Below are positions 27,291-36,223 of a DNA stretch of 64,000 bases, piece after piece. How positions within the stretch are numbered: position 1 is the first letter of the stretch; every line of letters starts with the position of its first letter. The DNA comes from Clostridium fermenticellae (lineage in GTDB: Bacteria > Bacillota > Clostridia > Clostridiales > Clostridiaceae), in the NCBI RefSeq assembly GCF_003600355.1, contig NZ_CP032416.1:1694183-1758182 (forward strand), read 5' to 3'. The position numbers and the translations under genes were made by a program. The notes beneath the pieces are model-generated. The model ran no database searches, had not been told where the DNA came from, and saw only the letters and a program-made list of their open reading frames with translations.

Positions 27291-29498
27291 ATGAAAAAAA
27301 TAAGCTTTACGAAAGAACGGCTCTCAATAGGAATTGTAATTTTAATATCAGCGGTATTAAATTTTGGTAACTTAGCAATAGAAGGCTATGGAAATGAATA
27401 TTATGCTGCTGGTGTAAAAAGTATGCTCATGAATTTTAGTAATTTTTTCTTTGTATCATTTGATCCAGCTGGATTTGTATCCATTGACAAGCCACCTTTA
27501 GGTTTTTGGATACAGACAATATCCGCAAAAATATTTGGATTTAGCGGGTGGAGTATACTACTTCCTCAAGCTCTTGCGGGTGTTATATCCGTTGCCCTCG
27601 TATATTATATAGTTAAAAGATCCTTTGGACACATGGCCGGCTTAATTTCAGCTATATGCCTTACTATAACACCAGTTTTTGTGGCAACAAGCAGAAATAA
27701 CACTATAGACAATCTATTAATAGTTACACTACTTGTTTCCTGCTTATTTTTATCTAAGGCAGCAGAAAAAGGTAAATTTAAATATCTCCTTATAAGTCTT
27801 GCACTTGTAGGCATAGGTTTTAACATAAAAATGCTTCAAGCTTATATGATAGTTCCTGCACTTTATATAACATACTTAATTTCCACAGCTGCCTCATTGA
27901 AGAAAAGAATAAAACACCTTGTTATAAGCACAGTAGTTCTTGTTGTAATATCTTTTTCCTGGGCAATTGCAGTTGATTTAGTTCCGACATCCAACAGACC
28001 ATTTGTCGGGAGCAGCACAAATAATACTGTTATGGAACTTATATCCGGTCATAATGGCCTTGAAAGATTAGCTAGTTCAGGTGGCGGCATGAATGGTGGA
28101 GGTTTTCAAGGTAAAAGTTCTCGTGATAATCCTAATAATTCAAGGAACAGTTCTAAAAACGGTAATTTTCAAGGTATGGGTATGACTCCTCCATCAGGTT
28201 CAGGTGGTAATAAAAATAATGCTAAACAAAACGGAAATGTTTCTAATAATAGTACTAATAAAACAAACCGGTCACAACACAGCAAAAATGGTAGTTTCCC
28301 AAATGGAGGTGGCTTTGGTAAAACAGATTGGTCACAACGCAGCATGGATGGTAAATCTCCAAATGGCGGCGGCCCTGGTTCATCAAACGGACTTTCGGGA
28401 AATTTTGGAGGTCAAACACAAGCTGGAATTACAAGATTATTCTCCAAGAATATTTTGTCTGATCAAATAGTGTGGTTCCTGCCTCTATCACTTTTAGGAT
28501 TTATAGCAGCTGCAATAGTTCAAAAGCTGAAAGCTCCTTTTGATAACAGGCAAAAGCTGGATTTAATATTATGGTTTACATGGCTCGTGCCGGAATTTAT
28601 ATATTTCAGCTTCACAAAAGGTTTATTCCACCAATACTATTTATCAATGCTAGCTGCACCAATTGCTGCATTGTCCGGAATAGGAATTACTGCAATGTGG
28701 AAGCTCTACAAACAAGGCGGAATTAAGGCTTATATACTGCCTATAGCATTTATTGTAGAAGGCTTAATGCATCTATTAATGTTATCCTACTTTGCTTCAA
28801 GCATATCTTCTACTATAAAATATATAATAATAGCAGCTTTAGTTCTATGCTTTGCATCCGCAGTACTGCTTATATTGTATCGCACAATAAAAAAGGAGAA
28901 TTCAGGCAATGGGAAAAATTCTTCAAGTTTTGCCAAGATATTTACAGCAACTGCGCTTATAGGGATTTTGACCACACCTGCAATTGGTTCTGCTGCTACT
29001 TTAACTCATGGTGTAAGTGGAAATATGCCTGCCGCAGGATTAGAACTTTTAACAAAAAGCAGATCAAGCAACTTTATGGCAATGGGAAGTCAAAGCAATA
29101 ATAGAGATCAAAAGCTTATAAAATTCCTAGACAATCATGTTACAAATGAAAAATATGCACTTGTTGTATCAAGTTCCGCCTCTGCAGAAGGTATAATAAT
29201 TGAAAGTGGCAAGAGTGTTATGGCTCTCGGGGGATTCTCCGGATCTGATAAGATACTAACCTTAGCTCAATTTAAAGAGATGGTTAAAAAGGGAGAAGTA
29301 AGATATGTATTGACAGGCAGCATGGGAGGAAGAGACTCAAATGAGATAATGAACTGGATTAAGAAAAACGGAAAAACAGTTTCTGAAAGTGAGTGGAAGG
29401 AAAATACTACAAAAAATCAATCAAATGATAAGCATTCCGGATTTGGTAAAATGAACACAAATGAAACACTTTATGATCTTAAAGGTACTGCAAAATAA
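27291..29498 (+). CDS. GT39/ArnT-like membrane glycosyltransferase (YkcB-like)
   Basis: The 735-residue multi-pass protein starts with the PMT-family first loop (YGNEYYAAGVKSM then SFDPAGFVSIDKPPLGFW), whose acidic residue is catalytic in GT-C enzymes. It would move a sugar from polyprenyl phosphate to a cell-envelope acceptor outside the membrane. Unusual is a ~110-residue Gly/Asn/Ser-rich low-complexity insertion at about 263-376 (nt 28080-28420), with repeats of the form NGGG and QRSMDGKSPNGGG. The C-terminal ~130 residues form a soluble domain. GGGAGG precedes the ATG at 27291. Confidence 0.85.
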   Translation: MKKISFTKERLSIGIVILISAVLNFGNLAIEGYGNEYYAAGVKSMLMNFSNFFFVSFDPAGFVSIDKPPLGFWIQTISAKIFGFSGWSILLPQALAGVISVALVYYIVKRSFGHMAGLISAICLTITPVFVATSRNNTIDNLLIVTLLVSCLFLSKAAEKGKFKYLLISLALVGIGFNIKMLQAYMIVPALYITYLISTAASLKKRIKHLVISTVVLVVISFSWAIAVDLVPTSNRPFVGSSTNNTVMELISGHNGLERLASSGGGMNGGGFQGKSSRDNPNNSRNSSKNGNFQGMGMTPPSGSGGNKNNAKQNGNVSNNSTNKTNRSQHSKNGSFPNGGGFGKTDWSQRSMDGKSPNGGGPGSSNGLSGNFGGQTQAGITRLFSKNILSDQIVWFLPLSLLGFIAAAIVQKLKAPFDNRQKLDLILWFTWLVPEFIYFSFTKGLFHQYYLSMLAAPIAALSGIGITAMWKLYKQGGIKAYILPIAFIVEGLMHLLMLSYFASSISSTIKYIIIAALVLCFASAVLLILYRTIKKENSGNGKNSSSFAKIFTATALIGILTTPAIGSAATLTHGVSGNMPAAGLELLTKSRSSNFMAMGSQSNNRDQKLIKFLDNHVTNEKYALVVSSSASAEGIIIESGKSVMALGGFSGSDKILTLAQFKEMVKKGEVRYVLTGSMGGRDSNEIMNWIKKNGKTVSESEWKENTTKNQSNDKHSGFGKMNTNETLYDLKGTAK

Positions 29499-29507
29499 AC
29501 TATAAAT

Positions 29508-29533
29508 AGGGTGTCTAATTCAAAGGACGCCCT
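29508..29533. terminator. Shared terminator between convergent genes
   Basis: The stem AGGGTGTC/GACGCCCT (one G-U pair) has a 10 nt loop. It lies between the GT39 gene and the convergent hydrolase, overlapping the hydrolase stop. Confidence 0.6.
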
Positions 29534-30300
29534 GTTATTATATTATTTACACAGAAGTTTAATATAACGTCAAAAAGCTTAGATTGCTCATCTCTTTTAT
29601 AATAACAATGAGATGCTCCATTTATATAAACCAAACTGGCATTATTACCTATTAAATTCTCCAGTTTTATTGAATAAACTGGTGATACAGATTCATCACA
29701 AGTTCCATGAATTATAAGAACATTTTGATTTATTTTTTCAGCATAATCAAATATGTTATAGTTAAAAATATCATCAATTGTATCCTTCCCCAAAAAATAT
29801 CCGTCAAAATTTACAGTCCCGTACTTATTAATTTCATCTAATTTTTCTCCTATTATTTGTGACACTATAAGATCATACATATTTACCGCAGGACTTATTA
29901 AAATAGTATTTTTAATAAGCGTATTTGAGGATGACACTATTAATGCTATAGCTCCCCCCATACTAAATCCAATTACATTTATATTATTAGCATCTACAAA
30001 ACTCAAATTAGTACTAAACTTTAATATATCATTAAAGTCCTGAATCTCGGTAGACATTGTCATATCTTTAAACTCGCCATCACTTTCACCATTTCCCGTA
30101 AAATCAAATCTTATAGAAACTATATCCTTTCTTTCAAGCATTTTAGCTATTTTTGCAAACATTCCATGTGTTTCAAGTTTATGCCCTGTGAAACCATGAC
30201 AGTAAATAAGACATGGGAATTTTCCGGATTTGTCCGGCCTATTTATAACTCCTCTTATTATAAATCCACGTTCATTTTCTACTTCAAAACTTTTAAACAT
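29515..30300 (-). CDS. Alpha/beta hydrolase (esterase-like)
   Basis: The 261-residue protein has an alpha/beta-hydrolase fold with the nucleophile elbow GFSMGG, the oxyanion segment YCHGFTGHK, an acid in HGTCDESV and a late histidine in GASHCYY. It resembles cinnamoyl/feruloyl esterase-like and acylaminoacyl peptidase-like hydrolases; the natural substrate is unknown. GGAGG lies 8 nt before the ATG at 30300, which is preferred over the ATG at 30315. Confidence 0.83.
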   Translation of the reverse strand: MFKSFEVENERGFIIRGVINRPDKSGKFPCLIYCHGFTGHKLETHGMFAKIAKMLERKDIVSIRFDFTGNGESDGEFKDMTMSTEIQDFNDILKFSTNLSFVDANNINVIGFSMGGAIALIVSSSNTLIKNTILISPAVNMYDLIVSQIIGEKLDEINKYGTVNFDGYFLGKDTIDDIFNYNIFDYAEKINQNVLIIHGTCDESVSPVYSIKLENLIGNNASLVYINGASHCYYKRDEQSKLFDVILNFCVNNIITGRPLN

Positions 30301-30440
30301 ACTTGTAACCTCCAATTCCTATCTACAAACAATAATACAACTATAAGTTAAAATTTGCACATATTATATATACTTACACATTTATACTCAGTTACCTCTA
30401 GTTTAATATGGTTGTCCATAACCACATTTGTTATAATAAC

Positions 30441-30580
30441 ACCCATGAGCACTTAAACAATAAAACATGCCGAATCTCCTTTATGGAGTACGGGGAATTT
30501 ATTTTGGGGTGAATCTTAATTTTTAAGTAGGGTACCTCTAACCCAAACCCGTCAACTAACCTCGAAGGCAAGATGGAGGG
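30441..30580 (+). promoter_or_regulatory. c-di-AMP riboswitch (ydaO-yuaA type)
   Basis: The conserved blocks appear in order: GCCGAATC, ACGGGGAA, TTGGGGTGAATC, a short stem, AGGGTACCTCTAACCC, AACCCGTCAACTAACCTCG and AAGGCAAGATGGAGGG. A TATAAT box lies at 30432-30437, immediately upstream. No terminator fits between aptamer and gene, and the GGAGGG ribosome site is the last block of the aptamer, so control of translation initiation is likely. The class commonly precedes LysM/cell-wall hydrolase genes, as here. Confidence 0.9.
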
Positions 30581-30589
30581 ATATAATTA

Positions 30590-31384
30590 ATGCTAAAATT
30601 TAAAAGCATAGGAACTTTACTTGTTGGTGTATCTTTATCATTATTTGCTTTTACACCTGTACAAGCTGCCAGCTATAAAGTTACACAAGGTGATTCTTTA
30701 TTTACTATAGGTAAACTTTTTTATACAAACTCTAATGATTTGATGAAAAATAATAATCTTAAAAATTCGAACGTATATCCGGGTCAGACGCTAAATGTGC
30801 CTGCAGATATTTACACAGTAAAAAATGGAGATTCTCTATACTTTATAGCAAAAAAATATGGAATTACAACAGATCAGCTAAAAAAAGCAAATGATAAATG
30901 GGACAACACGATTTATTCAGGCCAAAAATTAAATGTGCCTGCAGCAAATACAAGTTATGATAATAATGTACAAGCTGTCAGCACAACAAAAAATTCTAAT
31001 ACTAATTCTGTAATTTCATACAATAATAATGATTTGGACCTTTTAGCCAGACTTGTTATGTCTGAATCTCAGGGACAACCCTATAAAGCTGAAGTTGGTG
31101 TCGCCGCTGTCGTTGTAAACAGAGTCAAGAGCAGTGAATTTCCAAATTCCATAAGCTCAGTTATATATCAGAAATCTGACAACTACTATCAATTTACTCC
31201 AGTTCAAAATGGATGGATTAATAAAGCAGCCTCAGATGAAGCAAAAAAAGCAGCCTTAGATGCCCTTCAAGGATATGATCCTACAAATGGAGCAATATAT
31301 TATTTTGATGACAGTGCAACTAATTCATGGCTTTGGTCAAGACCTATAACTTTAAGAAGTGGTAAAATGGTATTTACACATTAA
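30590..31384 (+). CDS. LysM cell-wall hydrolase with SleB-like domain
   Basis: The secreted 264-residue protein has a signal peptide ending near VQAAS (residue ~28), two LysM peptidoglycan-binding repeats (about 28-71 and 74-117), a Ser/Asn linker and a C-terminal Hydrolase_2/SleB domain (about 150-264) with a candidate catalytic glutamate in LVMSESQGQPY. SleB-family enzymes are lytic transglycosylases; this one could act on spore cortex or vegetative wall. Control by the upstream c-di-AMP riboswitch points to wall remodelling tied to turgor and envelope stress. A strong terminator follows. Confidence 0.9.
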   Translation: MLKFKSIGTLLVGVSLSLFAFTPVQAASYKVTQGDSLFTIGKLFYTNSNDLMKNNNLKNSNVYPGQTLNVPADIYTVKNGDSLYFIAKKYGITTDQLKKANDKWDNTIYSGQKLNVPAANTSYDNNVQAVSTTKNSNTNSVISYNNNDLDLLARLVMSESQGQPYKAEVGVAAVVVNRVKSSEFPNSISSVIYQKSDNYYQFTPVQNGWINKAASDEAKKAALDALQGYDPTNGAIYYFDDSATNSWLWSRPITLRSGKMVFTH

Positions 31385-31389
31385 TTAAA

Positions 31390-31415
31390 GCAGAGGAGCT
31401 CATATTCTCCTCTGC
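31390..31415 (+). terminator. Terminator after SleB-like gene
   Basis: The perfect stem GCAGAGGAG/CTCCTCTGC with an 8 nt loop is followed by a pyrimidine/T-rich tract. Confidence 0.8.
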
Positions 31416-31566
31416 CCTATTTATTTAAATAAAAAATTAGTAGTGTCTTTTTTAATTTTAACTTTAGTTGCGCCATCTATAGTTTATCAATCTATAATCT
31501 TAAATTCATCACTTTTTAATCTTTAGCTCACTTTTATTATATGAAAATATACAATATTGGTGATAA

Positions 31567-32271
31567 TTATTTAATTGTAATTCTTACCACTTCCTCTATG
31601 GACATAAGTTCATTTATAACTTTTTTATCTTTTTCATGTCTTGACAAAAATATGCTAAATGTCCCCTTCTTATACTCAGACTCAACATCATAATCGGCCT
31701 TAGACAAAAAATTGATATCCCTAATTTCAAAATTTTGATTTTTTAAGCAAGAATTTATCTTATTAATAATCTCTCCTTTATCTTTATATTTCACATCTAT
31801 ATTAAGTAAATCTCTTTTTTCTGAAAAAATTAATTCGACTCTTTTCAGTACAACAAGTGATATTACAGCTGCTACTGCCGATAATATACTCAAATTATAA
31901 TATCCAAGACCTACCGCAAGTCCAATACATGCAACCACCCAGAGACTAGCTGCAGTTGTAAGTCCTGTTACAGATCCTTTTTCTCTTATTATAGTACCTG
32001 CACCGAGAAATCCAATTCCACTTATAACTTGTGCTCCAAGTCTTCCTATATCAACCTTCAAAGCACTTGATAATTGAGGATGTTCAAGTATTATACTTAC
32101 AGTTTTATCCACATCACATACTTGTATCATAGATATAACACATGCTCCAAGACAAACTAAAATATGCGTTATAAAACCTGCTGGTCTATTTTTGTGTTCT
32201 CTTTCATATCCTATGATACCACCAATAAGAATAGCCAAAATTAATCTAATTATAGTTTCTTTAACACTCAT
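31567..32271 (-). CDS. MgtC/SapB-family membrane protein
   Basis: The 234-residue protein has four or five N-terminal helices with the family signatures GGIIGYEREHKNRPAG and GIGFLGAGTIIRE, and a C-terminal soluble ACT-like domain of about 80 residues. MgtC-like proteins affect growth in low magnesium and modulate F1Fo-ATPase in pathogens; the role in clostridia is not established. AAGGAG precedes the ATG. No magnesium riboswitch is visible upstream. Confidence 0.87.
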   Translation of the reverse strand: MSVKETIIRLILAILIGGIIGYEREHKNRPAGFITHILVCLGACVISMIQVCDVDKTVSIILEHPQLSSALKVDIGRLGAQVISGIGFLGAGTIIREKGSVTGLTTAASLWVVACIGLAVGLGYYNLSILSAVAAVISLVVLKRVELIFSEKRDLLNIDVKYKDKGEIINKINSCLKNQNFEIRDINFLSKADYDVESEYKKGTFSIFLSRHEKDKKVINELMSIEEVVRITIK

Positions 32272-32430
32272 ATTAATTGCTCCTTATAAAATATGTCAGT
32301 TTCATTTCATTATAACAAAAATAATACTACTTTATAAATATTTTATCCACACCAAAATTCAAAAAATATATACTACAACTATTATATTCTGAACTATAAA
32401 ATTAGGGTATCCATATACCTATTTTTAGCT

Positions 32431-32488
32431 AAAAAAGGGGTATGGAATACAAATAAATCAGAAGATTCATTTATACTCTATACCCTTT
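32431..32488 (-). terminator. Probable terminator after SASP gene
   Basis: On the minus strand AAGGGTATAGAGT can pair with ATTCCATACCCCTT across a ~25 nt loop, followed by TTTTTT. Pairing is imperfect. Confidence 0.5.
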
Positions 32489-32518
32489 AATTATATAATT
32501 ATGATAAACATTAACTCA

Positions 32519-32716
32519 CTATTTCATATTTTGTTCATAAGCTTCTATCATCTTTTTTGTCATCTGGCCTCCTACGGAACCATTTTGTCTAGAAGTAAGA
32601 TCTCCATTATATCCTTCTTTTAAATTAACTCCAACTTCTCTTGCTGCCTCCATCTTAAATTTACTTAAACCTTCCTTAGCCTGTGGAACTAATACTTTAT
32701 TTCCTCTACTTGCCAT
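32519..32716 (-). CDS. Alpha/beta-type small acid-soluble spore protein
   Basis: The 65-residue protein has the full SASP pattern: LVPQAKEGLSKFKMEAAREVG with the germination-protease site (KMEAAREVG), then GYNGDLTSRQNGSVGG and QMTKKMIEAYEQ. These proteins coat spore DNA and protect it from UV and heat. AAGGAGG precedes the ATG. A second copy lies at 35893-36087. Expression in the forespore under sigma-G is expected from family knowledge. Confidence 0.95.
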   Translation of the reverse strand: MASRGNKVLVPQAKEGLSKFKMEAAREVGVNLKEGYNGDLTSRQNGSVGGQMTKKMIEAYEQNMK

Positions 32717-32820
32717 AATTATTTCCTCCTTTTAAATTATCAAGTTATTTTGTTTACACTAGAAGTTTGTGTATTTTTTATATTATTACTCTATTTAATT
32801 AAAGGAAACGTATACAGCTT

Positions 32821-33288
32821 TTACTTTAAAACGTTCTTTTTTACATTGTTTGATTTAAAATCAACTTTAATATTTTCTAAATCATTATTTAATAATTCTT
32901 CATCATACTTTTCTTCAATTTCAAACTGCAATTTTAAAAATTCACTAAAATTATCCTGATTTACCCTTTTGCTAAATTCTTTTTTTGCATCCCTCTTTGC
33001 TAGCCTGTTTACCAATTCTCTATAGAAAACATTTTCATCATAGGACCTAATTTTAGATTCAACTTCTCTATCGAATTTATTGGTTGGGCAAAATACCTTG
33101 TACTCATTACTGTAATCTACATATTCCCTGTAGCCAAAATCGCTACAAAAAGAATATATGTAATTTTCCATATTTTCATACTCTGTCTCTCTTTCAGAAG
33201 GAATATTAAAATCATTAATAATGGTGTTTCCAAGGTACACCAACTCCATAAGTATTTTAAATTGTTCCTTAGTAAAATCAATTTTCAT
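32821..33288 (-). CDS. Hypothetical charged protein
   Basis: The 155-residue soluble protein is rich in Glu, Asp, Lys and Asn with no signal peptide or membrane helix. It starts MKIDFTKEQFKILMELVYLG and has a central SFCSDFGYREYVDYSNEY segment and an acidic C-terminal helix. I do not recognise a family. AAGGTGAT lies 6 nt before the ATG at 33288, so it looks expressed. It sits between a SASP gene and lgt. Confidence 0.65.
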   Translation of the reverse strand: MKIDFTKEQFKILMELVYLGNTIINDFNIPSERETEYENMENYIYSFCSDFGYREYVDYSNEYKVFCPTNKFDREVESKIRSYDENVFYRELVNRLAKRDAKKEFSKRVNQDNFSEFLKLQFEIEEKYDEELLNNDLENIKVDFKSNNVKKNVLK

Positions 33289-33541
33289 TTTTATCACCTT
33301 CTAAAAAATATAATATAATTCACCATATTTTTATTATAACAAATTTTCTTCAATTTTTGTATTATAATAAATTTATTTTAAATTTATATAAACTATTTTT
33401 ATCATAAATACACATCAATTTTTATTTTAATTATATAAAATAAAAAAATGTATAGTTGATATTCAAAATAGCTTAGGTGTAAAATATCTCTATAAGTATT
33501 TACACTCAAACAAAAACATATGAAATAGGGAGGATTAACTT

Positions 33542-34324
33542 TTGAATCCAATAGCATTTTCAATTTTAGGGTTAGATATAAGATGGTACGGAATTTTTAT
33601 TGCAGCAGGAATATTAATAGGAATTTTTATTGCAGAATACACATGTAAAGTAAGAAATTTAAGCTACGATATTCTTTTGGATATAGTTCTAATTTCTTTA
33701 CCCATTAGCATAATAGGCGCGAGAGCATATTATGTTCTATTTAATCTTAAAGATTACGATAGTTTAATTTCAGCAATAAATATAAGACGGGGCGGTCTCG
33801 CTATTCATGGAGGCCTCTTATTTGGACTTACAACAGCCTTACTTTATTGTAAATATAGAAAAATCAATTTTTTAGAGTATGCAGATACAGCCGCCCCATC
33901 AATAATACTTGCTCAAGCTCTTGGAAGATGGGGAAACTTCTTCAACGGTGAAGCACACGGCAAAATTGTATCCTATAATTTTATAAGTCATTTTCCAGCT
34001 TTCATACAACACGGTATGTTCATTGATGGGAACTATTATAATCCAACATTTTTATATGAATCAATATGGAATATACTAGTATTTATTATTCTTATACAAT
34101 TAATAAAAAAATTCAAAAATCGTGGTCTGATATTATTTAGTTATATAGGATTATATTCAATAGGAAGATTCTTTGTAGAAGGTATGAGAACAGATAGCCT
34201 TCTTTTAGGTTCAATTAGAATGGCACAACTTGTAAGTTTTATTGGAATTATCATCTGGGTAATCTTTCTAATATATACATATAAGAAAAATGGATTTCAA
34301 AAAAACTATAGGGTTTACAAGTAA
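33542..34324 (+). CDS. lgt: Prolipoprotein diacylglyceryl transferase
   Basis: It moves diacylglycerol from phosphatidylglycerol to the lipobox cysteine of prelipoproteins. The 260-residue membrane protein shows the essential HGG (in AIHGGLLFG) and the Lgt signature [13 protein letters not shown], with about seven helices. The start is TTG at 33542 with GGGAGG 8 nt upstream. Its last five codons lie inside palindromic repeat R2, so the C-terminal YRVYK is supplied by the repeat. Confidence 0.94.
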   Translation: MNPIAFSILGLDIRWYGIFIAAGILIGIFIAEYTCKVRNLSYDILLDIVLISLPISIIGARAYYVLFNLKDYDSLISAINIRRGGLAIHGGLLFGLTTALLYCKYRKINFLEYADTAAPSIILAQALGRWGNFFNGEAHGKIVSYNFISHFPAFIQHGMFIDGNYYNPTFLYESIWNILVFIILIQLIKKFKNRGLILFSYIGLYSIGRFFVEGMRTDSLLLGSIRMAQLVSFIGIIIWVIFLIYTYKKNGFQKNYRVYK

Positions 34325-34564
34325 AAGCTTAACTTATGCGCAGACCGGGATTTCTAAAATTAAGGCACATTAAAAAATTTTGTAGTAAGTCTTAGCGAAG
34401 CATTCTTAAAAATCTTAGTGAATTTTATATGTTTGAACAAAGTGAGTTTATAAAATCCGCTTAGATTTTTTTAAGCGCAAGCTTAGACTTACTAGAAATT
34501 TTTTACGTGACGTATTTTGGAAATCCCAGCTGGAGCATAAGTTAAGTTTTTAATTACAAATCCT
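34310..34564. repeat. Long palindromic repeat R2, 255 bp
   Basis: This copy matches the reverse complement of R1 along its whole length and has the same size. Its terminal inverted repeats are more worn (GGGTTTACAAGTAAAAGC against GGATTTGTAATTAAAAAC), so it is probably older than R1. It begins inside the lgt coding sequence and ends 5 bp before the stop of the convergent DUF1002 gene, where it can serve as a two-way terminator. Confidence 0.85.
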
Positions 34565-34569
34565 ACAAG

Positions 34570-35436
34570 TTAAAACAAGCTTGAAAAAAAGCTTTTTATA
34601 GAATTCATGAGTTTAGTAAAAAATCCTTGAGCCTCATCACTTGTCATAACATTTTTAAGCTTATCTGTAACACTATTTAATTGTCCTTTTAAATCTGAAA
34701 AACTCAAGTTAAGTCCATTTATTTTATTCATGAGGTCCGTTATTTTATTAATATCATCTGAACCAAGATTTACATTATAATTATTAGTTACATTTTCAAC
34801 TATTTTCTTTACTTCATCAGAATCCTTAGGTTTGTCCTTAATAACCTCAGTTTTTATATCATTCATAAGTCCTGCTGCTTTATCTTTTCCTATTTTATCA
34901 CCAATCTCACCTGTAGTTACAAGTTCATCATTTGCAACCTTCTTTTTATCTTCATCTATCTTAGTGCCATTACTGCTGTTTTCAAATCCTTTAAGTATCC
35001 CTGTAAGTGCTGCTGTTCCCGATACATTAAAAGGAGCTGCGGCTTTTACATTTGCATTCTTTATCCCTGCCGTAATCAATGCATTTTTTATCATATTACT
35101 GTTGACCCAGTATATATTATGTGTTGATACGTTGAGTCCACCACTTGAAGTTGGTTCTACATATGCACACGATATTGATTTTGTACCTATTTGGCTGCTG
35201 CTTGCAGTATCTCCTAAATATTTCTTTTCTTCATCAATATTTACTTGTATTACATTTGCTTCATCTTTGTTAACATTAAAATATTTAAGCATATCACTCT
35301 TCTGTGATTCTGTAAGGTCTCCACCTAAAGTAACAACTTTGTATGCATCTGCATGGACTATATTTCCTGGTACAAGTAACATGGACAACATCATAAATGC
35401 TGCCAATAATTTACTCATTAACAATCTAATTTTCAT
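34570..35436 (-). CDS. Secreted DUF1002-domain protein
   Basis: The 288-residue protein has a signal peptide (hydrophobic LLAAFMMLSMLLVPG, cleavage near VHADA) and the DUF1002 pattern beginning YKVVTLGGDLTESQKSDML, with a later VSTHNIYWVNSNMIKNALITAGI segment. DUF1002 proteins are exported by many Firmicutes; their function is not established. The C-terminal third is a helical region rich in Lys and Asp, with repeated NKI/DLMNKI stretches. GGAAG-like site precedes the ATG. Confidence 0.85.
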   Translation of the reverse strand: MKIRLLMSKLLAAFMMLSMLLVPGNIVHADAYKVVTLGGDLTESQKSDMLKYFNVNKDEANVIQVNIDEEKKYLGDTASSSQIGTKSISCAYVEPTSSGGLNVSTHNIYWVNSNMIKNALITAGIKNANVKAAAPFNVSGTAALTGILKGFENSSNGTKIDEDKKKVANDELVTTGEIGDKIGKDKAAGLMNDIKTEVIKDKPKDSDEVKKIVENVTNNYNVNLGSDDINKITDLMNKINGLNLSFSDLKGQLNSVTDKLKNVMTSDEAQGFFTKLMNSIKSFFSSLF

Positions 35437-35632
35437 ATTTAAAACTTCCTTTCTTATTTTAAATATTGTAAATTTATATCATTAATATAATATACACTAC
35501 ATTAGGCAATAAAAAAAGTCCCAAAATAAATATGTATCAAAAACTTTAAAAATTGTAAGTATATTATCTTTTTTTAAGTCAATATTAAAAATATGGGTAT
35601 CAAAATTTAAATATTCAAGAAGGTAAAATGCA

Positions 35633-35812
35633 ATGTCAGATGAGTTACTTTTTCAACAAATATATAATAAAGCATATACAATTGCCAATAAATATAGAAC
35701 TGAATCTATATATTCTGTTCCAATAGCACTTCAACTAATAAATTTTTTTGGGAAAGAGAATATTAAATGGTTCTATAAGATATGTAATAGAATCCAGAAA
35801 CAATATAATTAA
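35633..35812 (+). CDS. Small hypothetical protein
   Basis: A 59-codon frame starts ATGTCAGATGAG with AAGG 9 nt upstream and ends just before a strong hairpin terminator. The product (MSDELLFQQIYNKAYTIANK...) looks helical and basic toward the C-terminus, with FFGKENIKWFYKICNRIQKQ. I recognise no family. Its size and its own terminator make it a reasonable small gene; it may be sporulation-linked given the neighbouring SASP genes, which is only inference. Confidence 0.5.
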   Translation: MSDELLFQQIYNKAYTIANKYRTESIYSVPIALQLINFFGKENIKWFYKICNRIQKQYN

Positions 35813-35814
35813 AA

Positions 35815-35871
35815 AGACTATTGCACTAAGAAAGTTTATCTAATACTTACTAAATCTTAATGCAATAGTCT
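35815..35871. terminator. Bidirectional terminator
   Basis: AGACTATTGCA pairs with TGCAATAGTCT across a long A+T-rich loop and is followed by CTTTGTTATTTT. It separates the small plus-strand gene from the convergent SASP gene. Confidence 0.7.
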
Positions 35872-35892
35872 CTTTGTTATTTTATCTTACTA

Positions 35893-36087
35893 CTATAATC
35901 CCTTCTCGTAAGCTTCAATCATCTTTTTAACCATTTGGCCTCCAACAGAGCCATTTTGTCTTGAAGTCAAATCACCATTATATCCATTTTTCAGATCAAC
36001 TCCAACTTCTTTTGCTGATTCCATTTTGAATCTGTTTAATGCTTCCTTAGCTTCTGGCACCACTAATTTATTAGTATTACGTGACAT
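35893..36087 (-). CDS. Alpha/beta-type small acid-soluble spore protein, second copy
   Basis: The 64-residue protein parallels the SASP at 32519-32716: LVVPEAKEALNRFKMESAKEVG with the germination-protease site, GYNGDLTSRQNGSVGG and QMVKKMIEAYE. The two differ mostly in the N-terminal third. AGGAGG precedes the ATG at 36087. Confidence 0.95.
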   Translation of the reverse strand: MSRNTNKLVVPEAKEALNRFKMESAKEVGVDLKNGYNGDLTSRQNGSVGGQMVKKMIEAYEKGL

Positions 36088-36223
36088 TTTTAATTCCTCC
36101 TTTTAAAATTTATATTTTGTAATAACTTATTGTAATAGTAGTTTGTACGTTTATTAAAAAAATACTCAGGAAATTACTTATCATTAATACATATTTGTCC
36201 AATCTTTAATTTTTAATTTAAAA

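Noticed and set aside
28204-28470. 88-codon frame inside the GT39 gene
   Set aside because: It is an alternative reading of the low-complexity Gly/Asn/Ser segment; repeats keep several frames open.
1340-34564. R1/R2 considered as CRISPR, tRNA or riboswitch structures
   Set aside because: There are no regular spacers, no cloverleaf or CCA end and no known aptamer consensus. The near-perfect outer inverted repeats and multiple copies fit a mobile palindromic repeat.
34832-35485. 217-codon open frame on the plus strand, antisense to the DUF1002 gene
   Set aside because: Serine/leucine-rich composition is what the reverse strand of this gene would give; no start signal or recognisable domain.
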